64,000 nt of DNA from Alphaproteobacteria bacterium (GTDB lineage: Bacteria > Pseudomonadota > Alphaproteobacteria > Micropepsales > Micropepsaceae): NCBI GenBank assembly GCA_016783965.1, contig JADHVO010000003.1:310001-374000 (forward strand), in the 5' to 3' direction. Each line of letters starts with the position of its first letter. Within the stretch, counting starts at the first letter, position 1. Below the pieces are notes generated by a model. It saw only the letters and a list, made by a program, of their open reading frames with translations, was not told where the DNA came from and made no database searches. The translations under genes were made by a program, and so were the position numbers. Shown one piece after another: positions 50,573-57,746 of the stretch.

Positions 50573-52188
50573 TATGGGGCCCCGCGGGCCGCCACCGTGA
50601 GCGGCTTCTGGGCGACCCCGAGGATCGGCGCAATACGCGAAATCACACGGCCCGCCAGGGGCGCCGCCGTCGTTCCCGCAAGGATGCCGCCGCCGGACTC
50701 CGGCGCGCCATGCGGCGTGTCCAGCAGCACGAAGACAATATACTGCGGGTCCGAGATCGGGAACGCGGCAAAGAACGACGTCACCAGCACGTGCGACTGA
50801 TAGCCGTGGCCGTCTTCGCGCGGCTTCTCGGCGGAACCGGTCTTGCCACCGACCTCGTAGCCCGGGATATCCGCCTTGCGGCCGGTGCCGTCGGTCACGA
50901 CATAGCGCAGCAATTCCCGCATTTTCGCGCTGGTTTCGGGCTTCAGCACCTGCTCACCGCGGGCGTCCTCCGGGTGCCGGAGGAACGTCGGCTGCACCCG
51001 GCGGCCGCCGTTCACCACGATCGCAGCGGCGGCGACATAGGCGAGCGGCGCAACGGCGACGCCGTGGCCGAAGCCGATGGTTGCGGTGGCGATCTCGCCC
51101 CAGTTCGCCTTCGACGGGAAGAGCGGGCGGGCGCGTTCCGGCAACTCGCTATCCAGCATGTGCAGCAGGCCGAGGCTGTCGAGGAATTCGCGCTGGCGCG
51201 TGCCGCCGGAGCGGAGCGCGATCTGCGCCGTGCCGATGTTCGACGAGTGCGCCAGAACCTCGCGCGCGGTGTAGGTGGCCGGCATCGCCTCGGCTTCGTG
51301 GATCGTGTACTTGCCGATCTTGAAGCCGTTGCCGATGCGGAAGACCTCGTCCGGCGTGGTGGTGTGGTCTTCCATCGCCAGAGCGAAGCTGAGCACCTTG
51401 AACACCGAGCCGAGCTCGTAACGGTCGCCGGCCATCGTATTGTGGTCTGAATCGTCGCCGACGAAGTGGCGGTAGTTGGGATCGAAGTTCGGCGCCGAGC
51501 TGATCGCCAGCACTTCGCCGGTGTTGCAGTTCATCACGATGCCGCCGGCGCGGATTGCGCGGAACACCTGGCGGGCGCGCTCGACCTCGGAGTCGAGGAT
51601 GTACTGCACGCGCATGTCGAGCGAGGTGATGACCGGCGCGGCGTTTGCTTCGCGCATGCGGGCGTCGAGGCCGCGCTCCAGGCCAGACTGGCCGTTGCCG
51701 TCTGGGTCGGTGACGCCGAGCACATGCGACGTGGTGCGGCCATGCGGATAGTAGCGCTTGGTGTCCGGTTCGAATTCGAGGCCCGGCAGGCCCAGATGCA
51801 TCACCTTGTCCTGCACGTCGGGCGTGAGCTGGCGCGCGATCAGGACGTAGGGCGACTTGGCGTTGTCGAAGCCGCCGATGAGGCGGCCGTAGTCGGCGCC
51901 GGTGGCGTCGGCGAGTTCGTGCGCCGCCTCGTCCCTGTCTTCGAACACATGCGGGCGCGCGTACAGATCCACCACCGGAAGGTCGCGCGCGAGCAGCTCG
52001 CCGTTGCGGTCGACCAGATCGGCGCGGGCGGCGACGTCATGCTCCGCGAAGTTCGCGGCCTGGCGGCCCCTGAAAAGCGTGACGTCGACCAGGCGCACGC
52101 CGACCAGGGCGAAGGCGCAGACGCACAACGCCGCACCGATGACGATGCGGCGTTGATAGATCGTGGGCGTCTGTGCCGGTTGCTTCAT
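50572..52188 (-). CDS. ftsI: septal transpeptidase FtsI (class B PBP)
   Basis: A 538-residue bitopic penicillin-binding protein that cross-links septal peptidoglycan. A short cytosolic start precedes the membrane helix (RRIVIGAALCVCAFALVGVRLVDV). The pedestal domain includes RADLVDRNGELLARDL and YYPHGRTTSHVLGVTDPDGNGQSGLE. Catalytic motifs: S-V-F-K with Ser near 261, S-S-N at 315-317, K-T-G at 449-451. The start MKQPAQ lies 10 bp after the ftsL stop; a longer frame would overlap ftsL and has no support. Confidence 0.96.
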   Translation of the reverse strand: MKQPAQTPTIYQRRIVIGAALCVCAFALVGVRLVDVTLFRGRQAANFAEHDVAARADLVDRNGELLARDLPVVDLYARPHVFEDRDEAAHELADATGADYGRLIGGFDNAKSPYVLIARQLTPDVQDKVMHLGLPGLEFEPDTKRYYPHGRTTSHVLGVTDPDGNGQSGLERGLDARMREANAAPVITSLDMRVQYILDSEVERARQVFRAIRAGGIVMNCNTGEVLAISSAPNFDPNYRHFVGDDSDHNTMAGDRYELGSVFKVLSFALAMEDHTTTPDEVFRIGNGFKIGKYTIHEAEAMPATYTAREVLAHSSNIGTAQIALRSGGTRQREFLDSLGLLHMLDSELPERARPLFPSKANWGEIATATIGFGHGVAVAPLAYVAAAAIVVNGGRRVQPTFLRHPEDARGEQVLKPETSAKMRELLRYVVTDGTGRKADIPGYEVGGKTGSAEKPREDGHGYQSHVLVTSFFAAFPISDPQYIVFVLLDTPHGAPESGGGILAGTTAAPLAGRVISRIAPILGVAQKPLTVAARGAP

Positions 52189-52198
52189 GCGCGGGCGA

Positions 52199-52555
52199 TC
52201 AGAGTCCGGTGTGGCTCGTGGACGGCGCAGGCGCCTCGGCACTGGCGTTGCGGATCGGCGTGTCGCTCAGGTCGTTGTCGCCGCGGCGCGGCAACGCGTC
52301 GAAGGACGAGAGTTGCACGGCGGGCGTGCCGTTGAGGCCGAGATCGCGGGCCGCGAGCGCCTGGATCTGCGCCGGGCCGGCGACGCGTTCCCATTCGGTT
52401 TCCAGCACGCTCATGCTGACGCGCTCTTGCCTGAGATCGCGCTGCACATGCTGAAGCTCGACGCTGGCGACGCGGGTGCCTTCCGACACGTGGTAGAGCG
52501 CCAGGATCGCCAGCCCCATCAGGGCGACGCAGAGAGTGTTGAGGACGCGAACCAT
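52199..52555 (-). CDS. ftsL: cell division protein FtsL
   Basis: A 118-residue bitopic protein. Residues about 3-21 (RVLNTLCVALMGLAILALY) form the membrane helix; SVELQHVQRDLRQERVSMSVLETEWERVAGPAQIQALAARDLGL is the periplasmic coiled coil that pairs with FtsB and activates the FtsWI synthase. Its C-terminal tail is Ser/Pro-rich. Identification rests on position between rsmH and ftsI, size and the L..EW..L..P..I..LA pattern. Confidence 0.88.
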   Translation of the reverse strand: MVRVLNTLCVALMGLAILALYHVSEGTRVASVELQHVQRDLRQERVSMSVLETEWERVAGPAQIQALAARDLGLNGTPAVQLSSFDALPRRGDNDLSDTPIRNASAEAPAPSTSHTGL

Positions 52556-52565
52556 ACGATTGCTC

Positions 52566-53492
52566 CTATGCCGCCAAGCGTTCAGCCGCGCGCAGGCGGG
52601 CGGAGCGCGCGCGGGGGTTGCCTTCGACTTCCGTATCGCCCGGGGTGAGCGGGCTCTTTGTGATCAGCCGGAACGCGGCCATGTGCGCGCGTCTGGTATC
52701 GGGTGCGTGGCGTGACGCCGCCGGCGCAGAGGTCGAGCGCGCGGTCAGGAACTGCTTCACCATGCGGTCTTCCAGCGAGTGGAACGAGACGACGACGAGG
52801 CGGCCGCCGGCTGCGAGCACGTCGAGCGAGGCTTCCAGCGTGCGGTCGAGCTCGCCGAGCTCGTCGTTCACATGGATGCGCAGCGCCTGGAAGGTGCGCG
52901 TGGCCGGATGGATGGCGAGGCGCGCGGCGGCGGGGCCTTGCGCCTGCTTCACGATGTCGGCGAGTTCGGCGGTGCCGGTGATCGGGCGCTTCGCGACAAT
53001 GGCGCGCGCGATGCGGCGCGAGTTGCGCTCTTCGCCGAGGCGATAGATCACGTCGGCGATCGTCTTCTCGTCGGCGGTGTTGACGAAGTCGGCGGCACTT
53101 CCGCCTTCTCTGCTCATGCGCATGTCGAGCGGGCCGTTCTCGCGGAACGAGAAGCCGCGCTCCGGCTCGTCGAACTGGAAGGACGAGACGCCGAGGTCGA
53201 GCACGATGCCGTTGGTCTTGGCATCGCCGAGATAGGACGCGACGTTCGAGAACTCGCCGTGCACCAGCGTGAGACGGCCGGCGAAATGTTCCACCAGCTT
53301 CTGGCCGCGCGCGATGGCGTCGGGATCGCGGTCGATGCCGAGCACGCGGCAATCCGCGGCTTCGAGAATCGCGCGGGTGTAACCGCCGCCGCCGAACGTG
53401 CCGTCGACATAGTGCTCGCCGTCGCGCGGGCGCAGCGTTTGCAGCACTTCGTTCAGCATCACGGGAACATGTCCGTTCACTGGGCCGGTCAT
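52566..53492 (-). CDS. rsmH: 16S rRNA C1402 N4-methyltransferase
   Basis: A 308-residue SAM methyltransferase (RsmH/MraW) that modifies 16S rRNA at C1402. [37 protein letters not shown] is the N-terminal SAM loop; [43 protein letters not shown] and [30 protein letters not shown] are the family signatures; [16 protein letters not shown] closes the catalytic core. It overlaps mraZ by 4 bp. Ten bp separate it from ftsL. Confidence 0.97.
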   Translation of the reverse strand: MTGPVNGHVPVMLNEVLQTLRPRDGEHYVDGTFGGGGYTRAILEAADCRVLGIDRDPDAIARGQKLVEHFAGRLTLVHGEFSNVASYLGDAKTNGIVLDLGVSSFQFDEPERGFSFRENGPLDMRMSREGGSAADFVNTADEKTIADVIYRLGEERNSRRIARAIVAKRPITGTAELADIVKQAQGPAAARLAIHPATRTFQALRIHVNDELGELDRTLEASLDVLAAGGRLVVVSFHSLEDRMVKQFLTARSTSAPAASRHAPDTRRAHMAAFRLITKSPLTPGDTEVEGNPRARSARLRAAERLAA

Positions 53493-53950
53493 TGCCCGCC
53501 CTCCCGCGCCGCTTCGAACTTCGCCTTCAGGCGCGCCGCGGCTTCGGCTTCCATCGCAGCGAACGCATCGGCATTCCAGATGCGGAACTTGGTGCCCATG
53601 CCGACGATCGCGATCTTGTCGGTGATCTTCGCGTGCGCGATGAACGGATCGGGCAGACGGATGCGGCCGCCATCGTCCATCGGCAGCTGCTGCACGCGGC
53701 CCATGATCGCCATCGCCATGTCGTCGTGCGCCGGCGACATGAAGGGATCCATCGCGCCGAGCCTGGCGGTGAGCTGATCCATCGCGGTCTGGCCGAAACC
53801 TTCGAGCGCGGCATCGACGAAGTGCGGATAGAGGAAGACGCCTGTCGTGTTCTGCGCCGCGAGCACCTGCCGGAAGGGCGCAGGAATGAGCACCCGCCCT
53901 TTGCCGTCGAGCGAACCCTGTACCGTCGAAATGAACGGCAGGAACGACAT
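53489..53950 (-). CDS. mraZ: transcriptional regulator MraZ
   Basis: A 153-residue regulator with two SpoVT/AbrB-like swapped-hairpin domains: [18 protein letters not shown] in the first and [35 protein letters not shown] in the second. MraZ forms ring-shaped oligomers that bind repeated TGGG boxes and represses the dcw operon in E. coli. It is the first gene of the cluster here and is preceded by such boxes (54000-54064). Overlaps rsmH by 4 bp. Confidence 0.96.
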   Translation of the reverse strand: MSFLPFISTVQGSLDGKGRVLIPAPFRQVLAAQNTTGVFLYPHFVDAALEGFGQTAMDQLTARLGAMDPFMSPAHDDMAMAIMGRVQQLPMDDGGRIRLPDPFIAHAKITDKIAIVGMGTKFRIWNADAFAAMEAEAAARLKAKFEAAREGGQ

Positions 53951-53999
53951 GGTGCGCGCTAATCCCCCTCAGTCCGTAGGGGCTTGCGGCGGGTTGGCC

Positions 54000-54064
54000 T
54001 GGGCCGGGATGGCTCTAGATCAGCCCCTCTGGGACGATCTGGGATAGCATGGGATGAAATGGGC
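54000..54064 (-). promoter_or_regulatory. MraZ operator: TGGG boxes at 10-bp period
   Basis: On the plus strand TGGGA occurs at 54030, 54040 and 54050, and TGGGC at 54060; TGGGC at 54000 and a decayed TGGCT at 54010 are in the same 10-bp phase. TGGGN repeats with 5-bp spacing are the known binding site of MraZ in E. coli. The array ends 50 bp before the mraZ start codon. Confidence 0.85.
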
Positions 54065-54070
54065 GGTCAA
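54041..54070 (-). promoter_or_regulatory. candidate promoter of the dcw cluster
   Basis: On the minus strand TTGACC (54070-54065), 18 bases, then TATCCC (54046-54041). It lies inside the TGGG array, as expected for autorepression by MraZ. The boxes are only partial matches. Confidence 0.45.
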
Positions 54071-54465
54071 TCGAAAAGCTGAATAATATGAGGACGTTAC
54101 GTATCTACCCCTAGAATCGAGTCGTCTATCCATTGAATCGGCGGAACATTGCCGGAACACGTAAAGATTGCAGTTACGGGAGTAAACAAACTCTTAACCC
54201 ATCCGGCACTCCTGAGGTCGGAATTTGGTCCTGACGCCGAATCGAGGACTCCAGACCTACACGTGGTGGTTGCGGAGTCATGCTGTCCCGGCGTCGCACC
54301 CCCGAAATATCGCTACGCGATTTGTCGATCACGTCCAGCCCGCGCACGCGAATGGTCAGGCCATCCACCAACAGCAGCCGGCACACGGTGACGCCGATTC
54401 GGTTCGGGCGCCTCACTCATCGGCGAGATCCGCGAGCCGGCGTGGGCGAAGGAACTGATGGCCGG
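54071..54465. other. intergenic stretch upstream of the mraZ promoter
   Basis: About 400 bases without a gene I can support. The part nearest the promoter (54071-54140) is more AT-rich than the surroundings. Short open frames up to 80 codons occur on both strands but none has a recognisable family, signal peptide or ribosome-binding site. Confidence 0.5.
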
Positions 54466-54669
54466 TTATTGGTGAACCTTTCTCTTTCGTCTGACCTCCT
54501 CATTGGCCTGTAAAATAAGAGCTTTCGCGAGCTTCCGGACTTTCGCAATGCGCGAGCGCAGGGCACGCACCTGTGCGTCGTGCCGTCCGTCCTTGCGCGC
54601 GTTCTGATTGCGGCGAGGCGCGCCCAGCTTTGGCTGCCATATCTGATCAGGACGCAACATCTTGATCAT
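54466..54669 (-). CDS. small basic protein with GAPxxNxNAxKDG motif
   Basis: A protein of about 67 residues, MIKMLRPDQIWQPKLGAPRRNQNARKDGRHDAQVRALRSRI and a basic helical tail. The GAP-x-x-N-x-NA-x-K-x-G motif followed by an Arg-rich helix is seen in many small alphaproteobacterial hypothetical proteins and at the start of some phage small-terminase-like proteins. Function unknown. The start is uncertain (54669 or 54660). It overlaps the upstream gene by about 20 bp. Confidence 0.6.
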   Translation of the reverse strand: MIKMLRPDQIWQPKLGAPRRNQNARKDGRHDAQVRALRSRIAKVRKLAKALILQANEEVRRKRKVHQ

Positions 54670-55171
54670 TGTTTTCACGAATCGACCGTTTTTCGATTTC
54701 GGGCAGGCGCTCGACGCGTTCCAGCGTGATGCTCTGACGGCTTTCGATGGCAGCGGCCTTGCGCAGCTTGCCAACGGCGAGGCCGACGCGGGCGCCACAG
54801 TCGGCCAGATTCATCGCGCGGTTCATGAACTCGATGGCTTCGTCCCGGTCCGGCGCGGTCTGCACCAGGCGGAACGCGACCTCGCGCATCAGGAAGCCGC
54901 ACTCGTCGATCAGGCCGTTGAGCAGGGTCTCGGTATCCGCGACGGGACCGCGCGGCGCACGTTCGATGGTCCAGAGATCGTTCCAGGCGTAGCGCGGCGG
55001 CGTCTTCGCGGGGACGGCCAGCGGCTCGGGAACCGCAGCGGTTTCGGCGCGGGCGGCGTCGGCGGCGGCCTGCTCACGCTTCCGCGCGACCTCCTCGAAA
55101 GCGTCCATGATGCGCTGGATGGCGGGCTTCGGAGCCGGAGCATCCGGGGATTCAGTCGTGATATCAGTCAT
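54647..55171 (-). CDS. hypothetical protein
   Basis: A 174-residue soluble protein: an N-terminal acidic, Ala/Pro-rich part (to about residue 75), then FMREVAFRLVQTAPDRDEAIEFMNRAMNLADCGARVGLAVGKLRKAAAIESRQ, predicted helical. It is the first of two overlapping minus-strand genes; similar pairs (a helical acidic protein followed by a GAPxxNxNAxKDG protein) are common in alphaproteobacterial genomes with no known role. AAAGAGATG lies before the ATG. Confidence 0.6.
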   Translation of the reverse strand: MTDITTESPDAPAPKPAIQRIMDAFEEVARKREQAAADAARAETAAVPEPLAVPAKTPPRYAWNDLWTIERAPRGPVADTETLLNGLIDECGFLMREVAFRLVQTAPDRDEAIEFMNRAMNLADCGARVGLAVGKLRKAAAIESRQSITLERVERLPEIEKRSIRENNDQDVAS

Positions 55172-55291
55172 TTAAATCATCTCTTTGCTCCTATGAAGAA
55201 CATAGATATGATCATGGACCTATTTTTCAAGGCAATACGGGTGAAATTTTCTTACTATTTTGCGAGGCGCGCGGGAGCGTAAGGTAACGGC

Positions 55292-55732
55292 ATGGATACC
55301 GGGCCGTTCGATCTGGAACGCTTCGTCGAGGCGCAGGACCGCGTGTTTGCGCGCGCGTGGAGCGAGCTGAGCGCGGGGCGGAAGGATACCCACTGGATGT
55401 GGTTCATCTTTCCGCAGTTGAGCGGCCTTGGGCAGAGCGAGATGTCGAACCGCTATGGCATTCGCTCGCTGGAGGAGGCGCGGGCCTACATGCAGCACCC
55501 GATCCTGGGCGACCGGCTGCGCGAATGCACGAAGCTGGTGGTCGCGTTGCCGGAGGGCACGCGCGTGAACGCCGTGTTCGGCACTCCGGACGACCTCAAA
55601 TTCCATTCGTCGATGACGCTGTTCGCGTGCGCCTGCGGCGATTGCTCCCCGTTCCACGATGCGCTGGCGAAGTTCTTCGACGGCGAGGACGATCCGGGGA
55701 CGGTGAAGTTGTTGCGGGCAACAAAGGCGTGA
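55292..55732 (+). CDS. DUF1810 family protein
   Basis: A 146-residue protein of the DUF1810 family: FDLERFVEAQDRVFARAWSELSAGRKDTHWMWFIFPQLSGLGQSEMSNRYGIRSLEEARAYMQHPILGDRLRECTKLV and VFGTPDDLKFHSSMTLFA are the conserved blocks. The function is unknown to me. AAGGTAA precedes the ATG. Its stop overlaps a GTG that opens the interrupted small membrane gene downstream. Confidence 0.93.
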   Translation: MDTGPFDLERFVEAQDRVFARAWSELSAGRKDTHWMWFIFPQLSGLGQSEMSNRYGIRSLEEARAYMQHPILGDRLRECTKLVVALPEGTRVNAVFGTPDDLKFHSSMTLFACACGDCSPFHDALAKFFDGEDDPGTVKLLRATKA

Positions 55733-55989
55733 GAGCGCACAGGCTTGCCCAATTGCTTACCGTGGTCGGCGGCCTCGCGGCTGTCGCTGCACTCCATTTC
55801 ACATTCAACGTCAATTGGTGAGCCTCCGGTATATTCGGAGGACTTGTCTCGCTGTTCCTGTTCGATTTTCTCGGCCGATGGCTCGCGCCGGCAGAGCACA
55901 ATGCGTTCTTCGAGCGCGCGGAAAAGGCTCCCCGCGGCGAAACCGACGAGGATATTCCCTCGCCCCCGCTTTGCGGGGGAGAGTGTTAG
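55729..55989 (+). pseudogene. small two-helix membrane protein interrupted by an in-frame TGA
   Basis: From GTG 55729 the frame reads RAHRLAQLLTVVGGLAAVAALHFTFNVNW, a first membrane helix, then TGA at 55819-55821, then in the same frame ASGIFGGLVSLFLFDFLGRWLAP, a second membrane helix, and a charged tail EHNAFFERAEKAPRGETDEDIP. The codon before the TGA is TGG, so TGG to TGA is the simplest change that would give a broken gene. TGA is used as a normal stop elsewhere in this window. The last codons and TAG stop (55987) come from a REP-like repeat. It could also be a read or assembly error. Confidence 0.55.
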
Positions 55990-56118
55990 GGTGAAGGGGC
56001 ACTGATGCAGGGCTCTGCGCCCGCATATTTGCATCGGTGGTGATGCGAAAGTCCAACATCTGCTCTTTGCTTTGCCACCCCCTCACCCCGGCCCTCTCCC
56101 CCGCTTCGCGGGGGCGAG
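55958..56118. repeat. inverted pair of REP-like elements
   Basis: CTCGCCCCCGCTTTGCGGGG (from 55959, then GAGAGTGTTAGGGTGAAGGGG) and, in opposite orientation, CTCACCCCGGCCCTCTCCCC (from 56081, then CGCTTCGCGGGGGCGAGG) are two copies of one repeat of about 40 bases. Each contains a perfect hairpin CCCCCGC-TT-GCGGGGG type. A third, shorter relative is at 59189-59214. Confidence 0.75.
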
Positions 56119-56127
56119 GAAGATTCG

Positions 56128-56340
56128 TTAGGGCAGAAATGTCGACAGGTTGGCGGCGAACCATTCTTGTTCGCGGGCGATCTCGAGGTGCAGGCCGCGG
56201 CGGATGAAGCCGGCCCACGGCTCGATGCCGGCAGTGGTCAGGCGTTTGCCGCGCTTGCGCTCGGCCACGCGCACGGCGACGGCGGGCGCCAGGACTTCAG
56301 AGGCGGACTTGCCGGACGGCCTAGGGACGCGTCTGCGCAC
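56128..56340 (-). CDS. short hypothetical gene, possibly truncated
   Basis: A 70-codon frame starting with GTG 56340. It ends KRLTTAGIEPWAGFIRRGLHLEIAREQEWFAANLSTFLP with strong GC bias at third positions, as expected for real coding sequence. There is no ribosome-binding site and a palindromic repeat lies directly upstream (56348-56396), so the N-terminus may have been lost or replaced by the repeat. I do not recognise the family. Confidence 0.4.
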   Translation of the reverse strand: MRRRVPRPSGKSASEVLAPAVAVRVAERKRGKRLTTAGIEPWAGFIRRGLHLEIAREQEWFAANLSTFLP

Positions 56341-56347
56341 TGGTGAT

Positions 56348-56396
56348 TCACGCGGAGGCGCGGAGGCCCACTGTTCCGCTCCGCGTCTCCGCGTGA
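56348..56396. repeat. palindromic dispersed repeat, copy 1
   Basis: Arms TCACGCGGAGGCGCGGAG (56348-56365) and CTCCGCGTCTCCGCGTGA (56379-56396) are inverted with one mismatch. The same element recurs at 60279-60336. Confidence 0.8.
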
Positions 56397-56461
56397 CTTT
56401 TATTGCGCCGCTGCGCGGCGCGCCGGGTGTTGCGCGGGGCAGGCTTGCGCCCTAGCCTGCG

Positions 56462-56478
56462 CCTGACAAATTGTCAGG
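56462..56478. promoter_or_regulatory. perfect palindrome before the tandem P450 genes
   Basis: CCTGACAA-A-TTGTCAGG is a perfect 17-base palindrome that ends inside the ribosome-binding site (AGGAG) of the first P450 gene. Its size and TGACA/TGTCA half-sites suit a dimeric repressor of the TetR or similar type. No regulator gene is next to it. Confidence 0.6.
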
Positions 56479-56485
56479 AGCGCAT

Positions 56486-57730
56486 ATGGGCGACGCGAGG
56501 ATGCCGGGGATCCTGGAGCTGACGCCACTCAATCCGGCGTTCAACGACGATCCGCATGCCCTGCTCGATCCGCTGCGGTCGCAGTGCCCGGTGCATCGCG
56601 ACGCGATGGCGGGCGTCTTCATATTGTCGAAGCATGCGGATGTGCGCGGGACGCTGTCGGACACCTCGATGCTGCGGTCGCCGGAGAACGCCGAGGAAGC
56701 GGCGGTGATGACGCGGCGCGGCATCAATCGCGAGCCGCCGCCGGGGCTGGAGATCGCGCCGGACCAGCCGCGCCACTCCATCCTGACCATGGACGAGCCC
56801 GAGCACATGCGGGTGCGCGAGCCGCTGGCGAAGGCACTGTACAAGCGCGTGGCGAAGTCGCGCGCGCTGGTGCAGCTTGTGGTGGACGGGTGGCTGGACC
56901 GCATTGGCGGCGCTAAGACGTTCGATGTGATGGACACGTTCGCGGTCCGCGTGCCGATCGACGTGATCGCGCGCATCCTGGGCGTGGACGAGACGCGGCT
57001 GACCGAATTCCGCGCCTGGAGCGAAGGCGCAATCCTGGGGCTGCACCCGATGCCGACGCCCGAGCAGGTGGAACGCATCATCGCCTGCAACAACGCGCTC
57101 AACCGCTACATGCGCGGGCTGATGGCGGAGCGGGCGGCGGCGCCGCGCGACGACCTGACGTCGGACATGATGGCGCTGAAGGCCGACGGCGCAAACCTGA
57201 CCGAGGGCGAGATCTGCACCAACCTGCTGGCGCTCTTGATCGGCGGCAACCTTACGACCACCGACCTGATCGGCAATGCGATCTGGCTGTTGCTGACGCA
57301 TCCGGAGCAGCTTGCGAAGCTGAAGGCGGAGCCGGGGCTGATCAATTCGTGCGTGGAGGAAGTGCTGCGCTATGAATCGCCGGTGGACATCACCGGACGC
57401 ATCGCGCCGCGCGACATGCAGGTGAGCGGATGCCCGATCCACGACCGCGCCTCAATGATCATGGAGCTGCGCGCGGCGAACCGCGACCCGGCCGCGTTCC
57501 CCGAGCCGCACCGGTTCGACATCGCGCGCAAGGACGCGCCGCATGTCGCGTTCGGCGGCGGCACGCATCTGTGCATCGGCGCGCCGCTGGCGCGGCTGGA
57601 GGCGCAGGTCGCGATCCCCGCATTCTTCGCGCGCTATCCGAACGCGCAGCTGGCCGATCCGGCGATGAAGCCGGAGTGGCGCGATTTGCCTTTCTTTCGC
57701 GGGTTGAAGAAGCTCGTCGTCGCGGTGTGA
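56486..57730 (+). CDS. cytochrome P450 with atypical GGNLTT I-helix
   Basis: A 414-residue bacterial class I-sized P450. The K-helix EEVLRYESP has E-x-x-R and the heme loop VAFGGGTHLCIGAPLARLEAQV has the axial Cys. The I-helix reads LLALLIGGNLTTTDLIGNAI: in place of the usual acidic residue before the Thr (A/G-G-x-D/E-T) there is Leu, so proton delivery to oxygen may differ. Start at ATG 56486, preceded by AGGAG. A second P450 follows after 16 bp. No ferredoxin gene nearby. Confidence 0.92.
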   Translation: MGDARMPGILELTPLNPAFNDDPHALLDPLRSQCPVHRDAMAGVFILSKHADVRGTLSDTSMLRSPENAEEAAVMTRRGINREPPPGLEIAPDQPRHSILTMDEPEHMRVREPLAKALYKRVAKSRALVQLVVDGWLDRIGGAKTFDVMDTFAVRVPIDVIARILGVDETRLTEFRAWSEGAILGLHPMPTPEQVERIIACNNALNRYMRGLMAERAAAPRDDLTSDMMALKADGANLTEGEICTNLLALLIGGNLTTTDLIGNAIWLLLTHPEQLAKLKAEPGLINSCVEEVLRYESPVDITGRIAPRDMQVSGCPIHDRASMIMELRAANRDPAAFPEPHRFDIARKDAPHVAFGGGTHLCIGAPLARLEAQVAIPAFFARYPNAQLADPAMKPEWRDLPFFRGLKKLVVAV

Positions 57731-57746
57731 ACCGGCGGGGACGTGC

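Noticed and set aside
54149..54420. A possible tRNA or small gene in the mraZ upstream region.
   Set aside because: No T-arm/acceptor pairing could be built, and the short frames show no family, signal or ribosome-binding site.
55195..55284. A 29-codon AT-rich frame (MKNIDMIMDLFF start) before the DUF1810 gene.
   Set aside because: It could be a small hydrophobic peptide, but there is no ribosome-binding site and it lies where promoters of both flanking genes are expected.
55819..55821. Reading the in-frame TGA as tryptophan or selenocysteine.
   Set aside because: TGA ends many confident genes in the window, and no SECIS-like hairpin follows directly, so recoding is unlikely.
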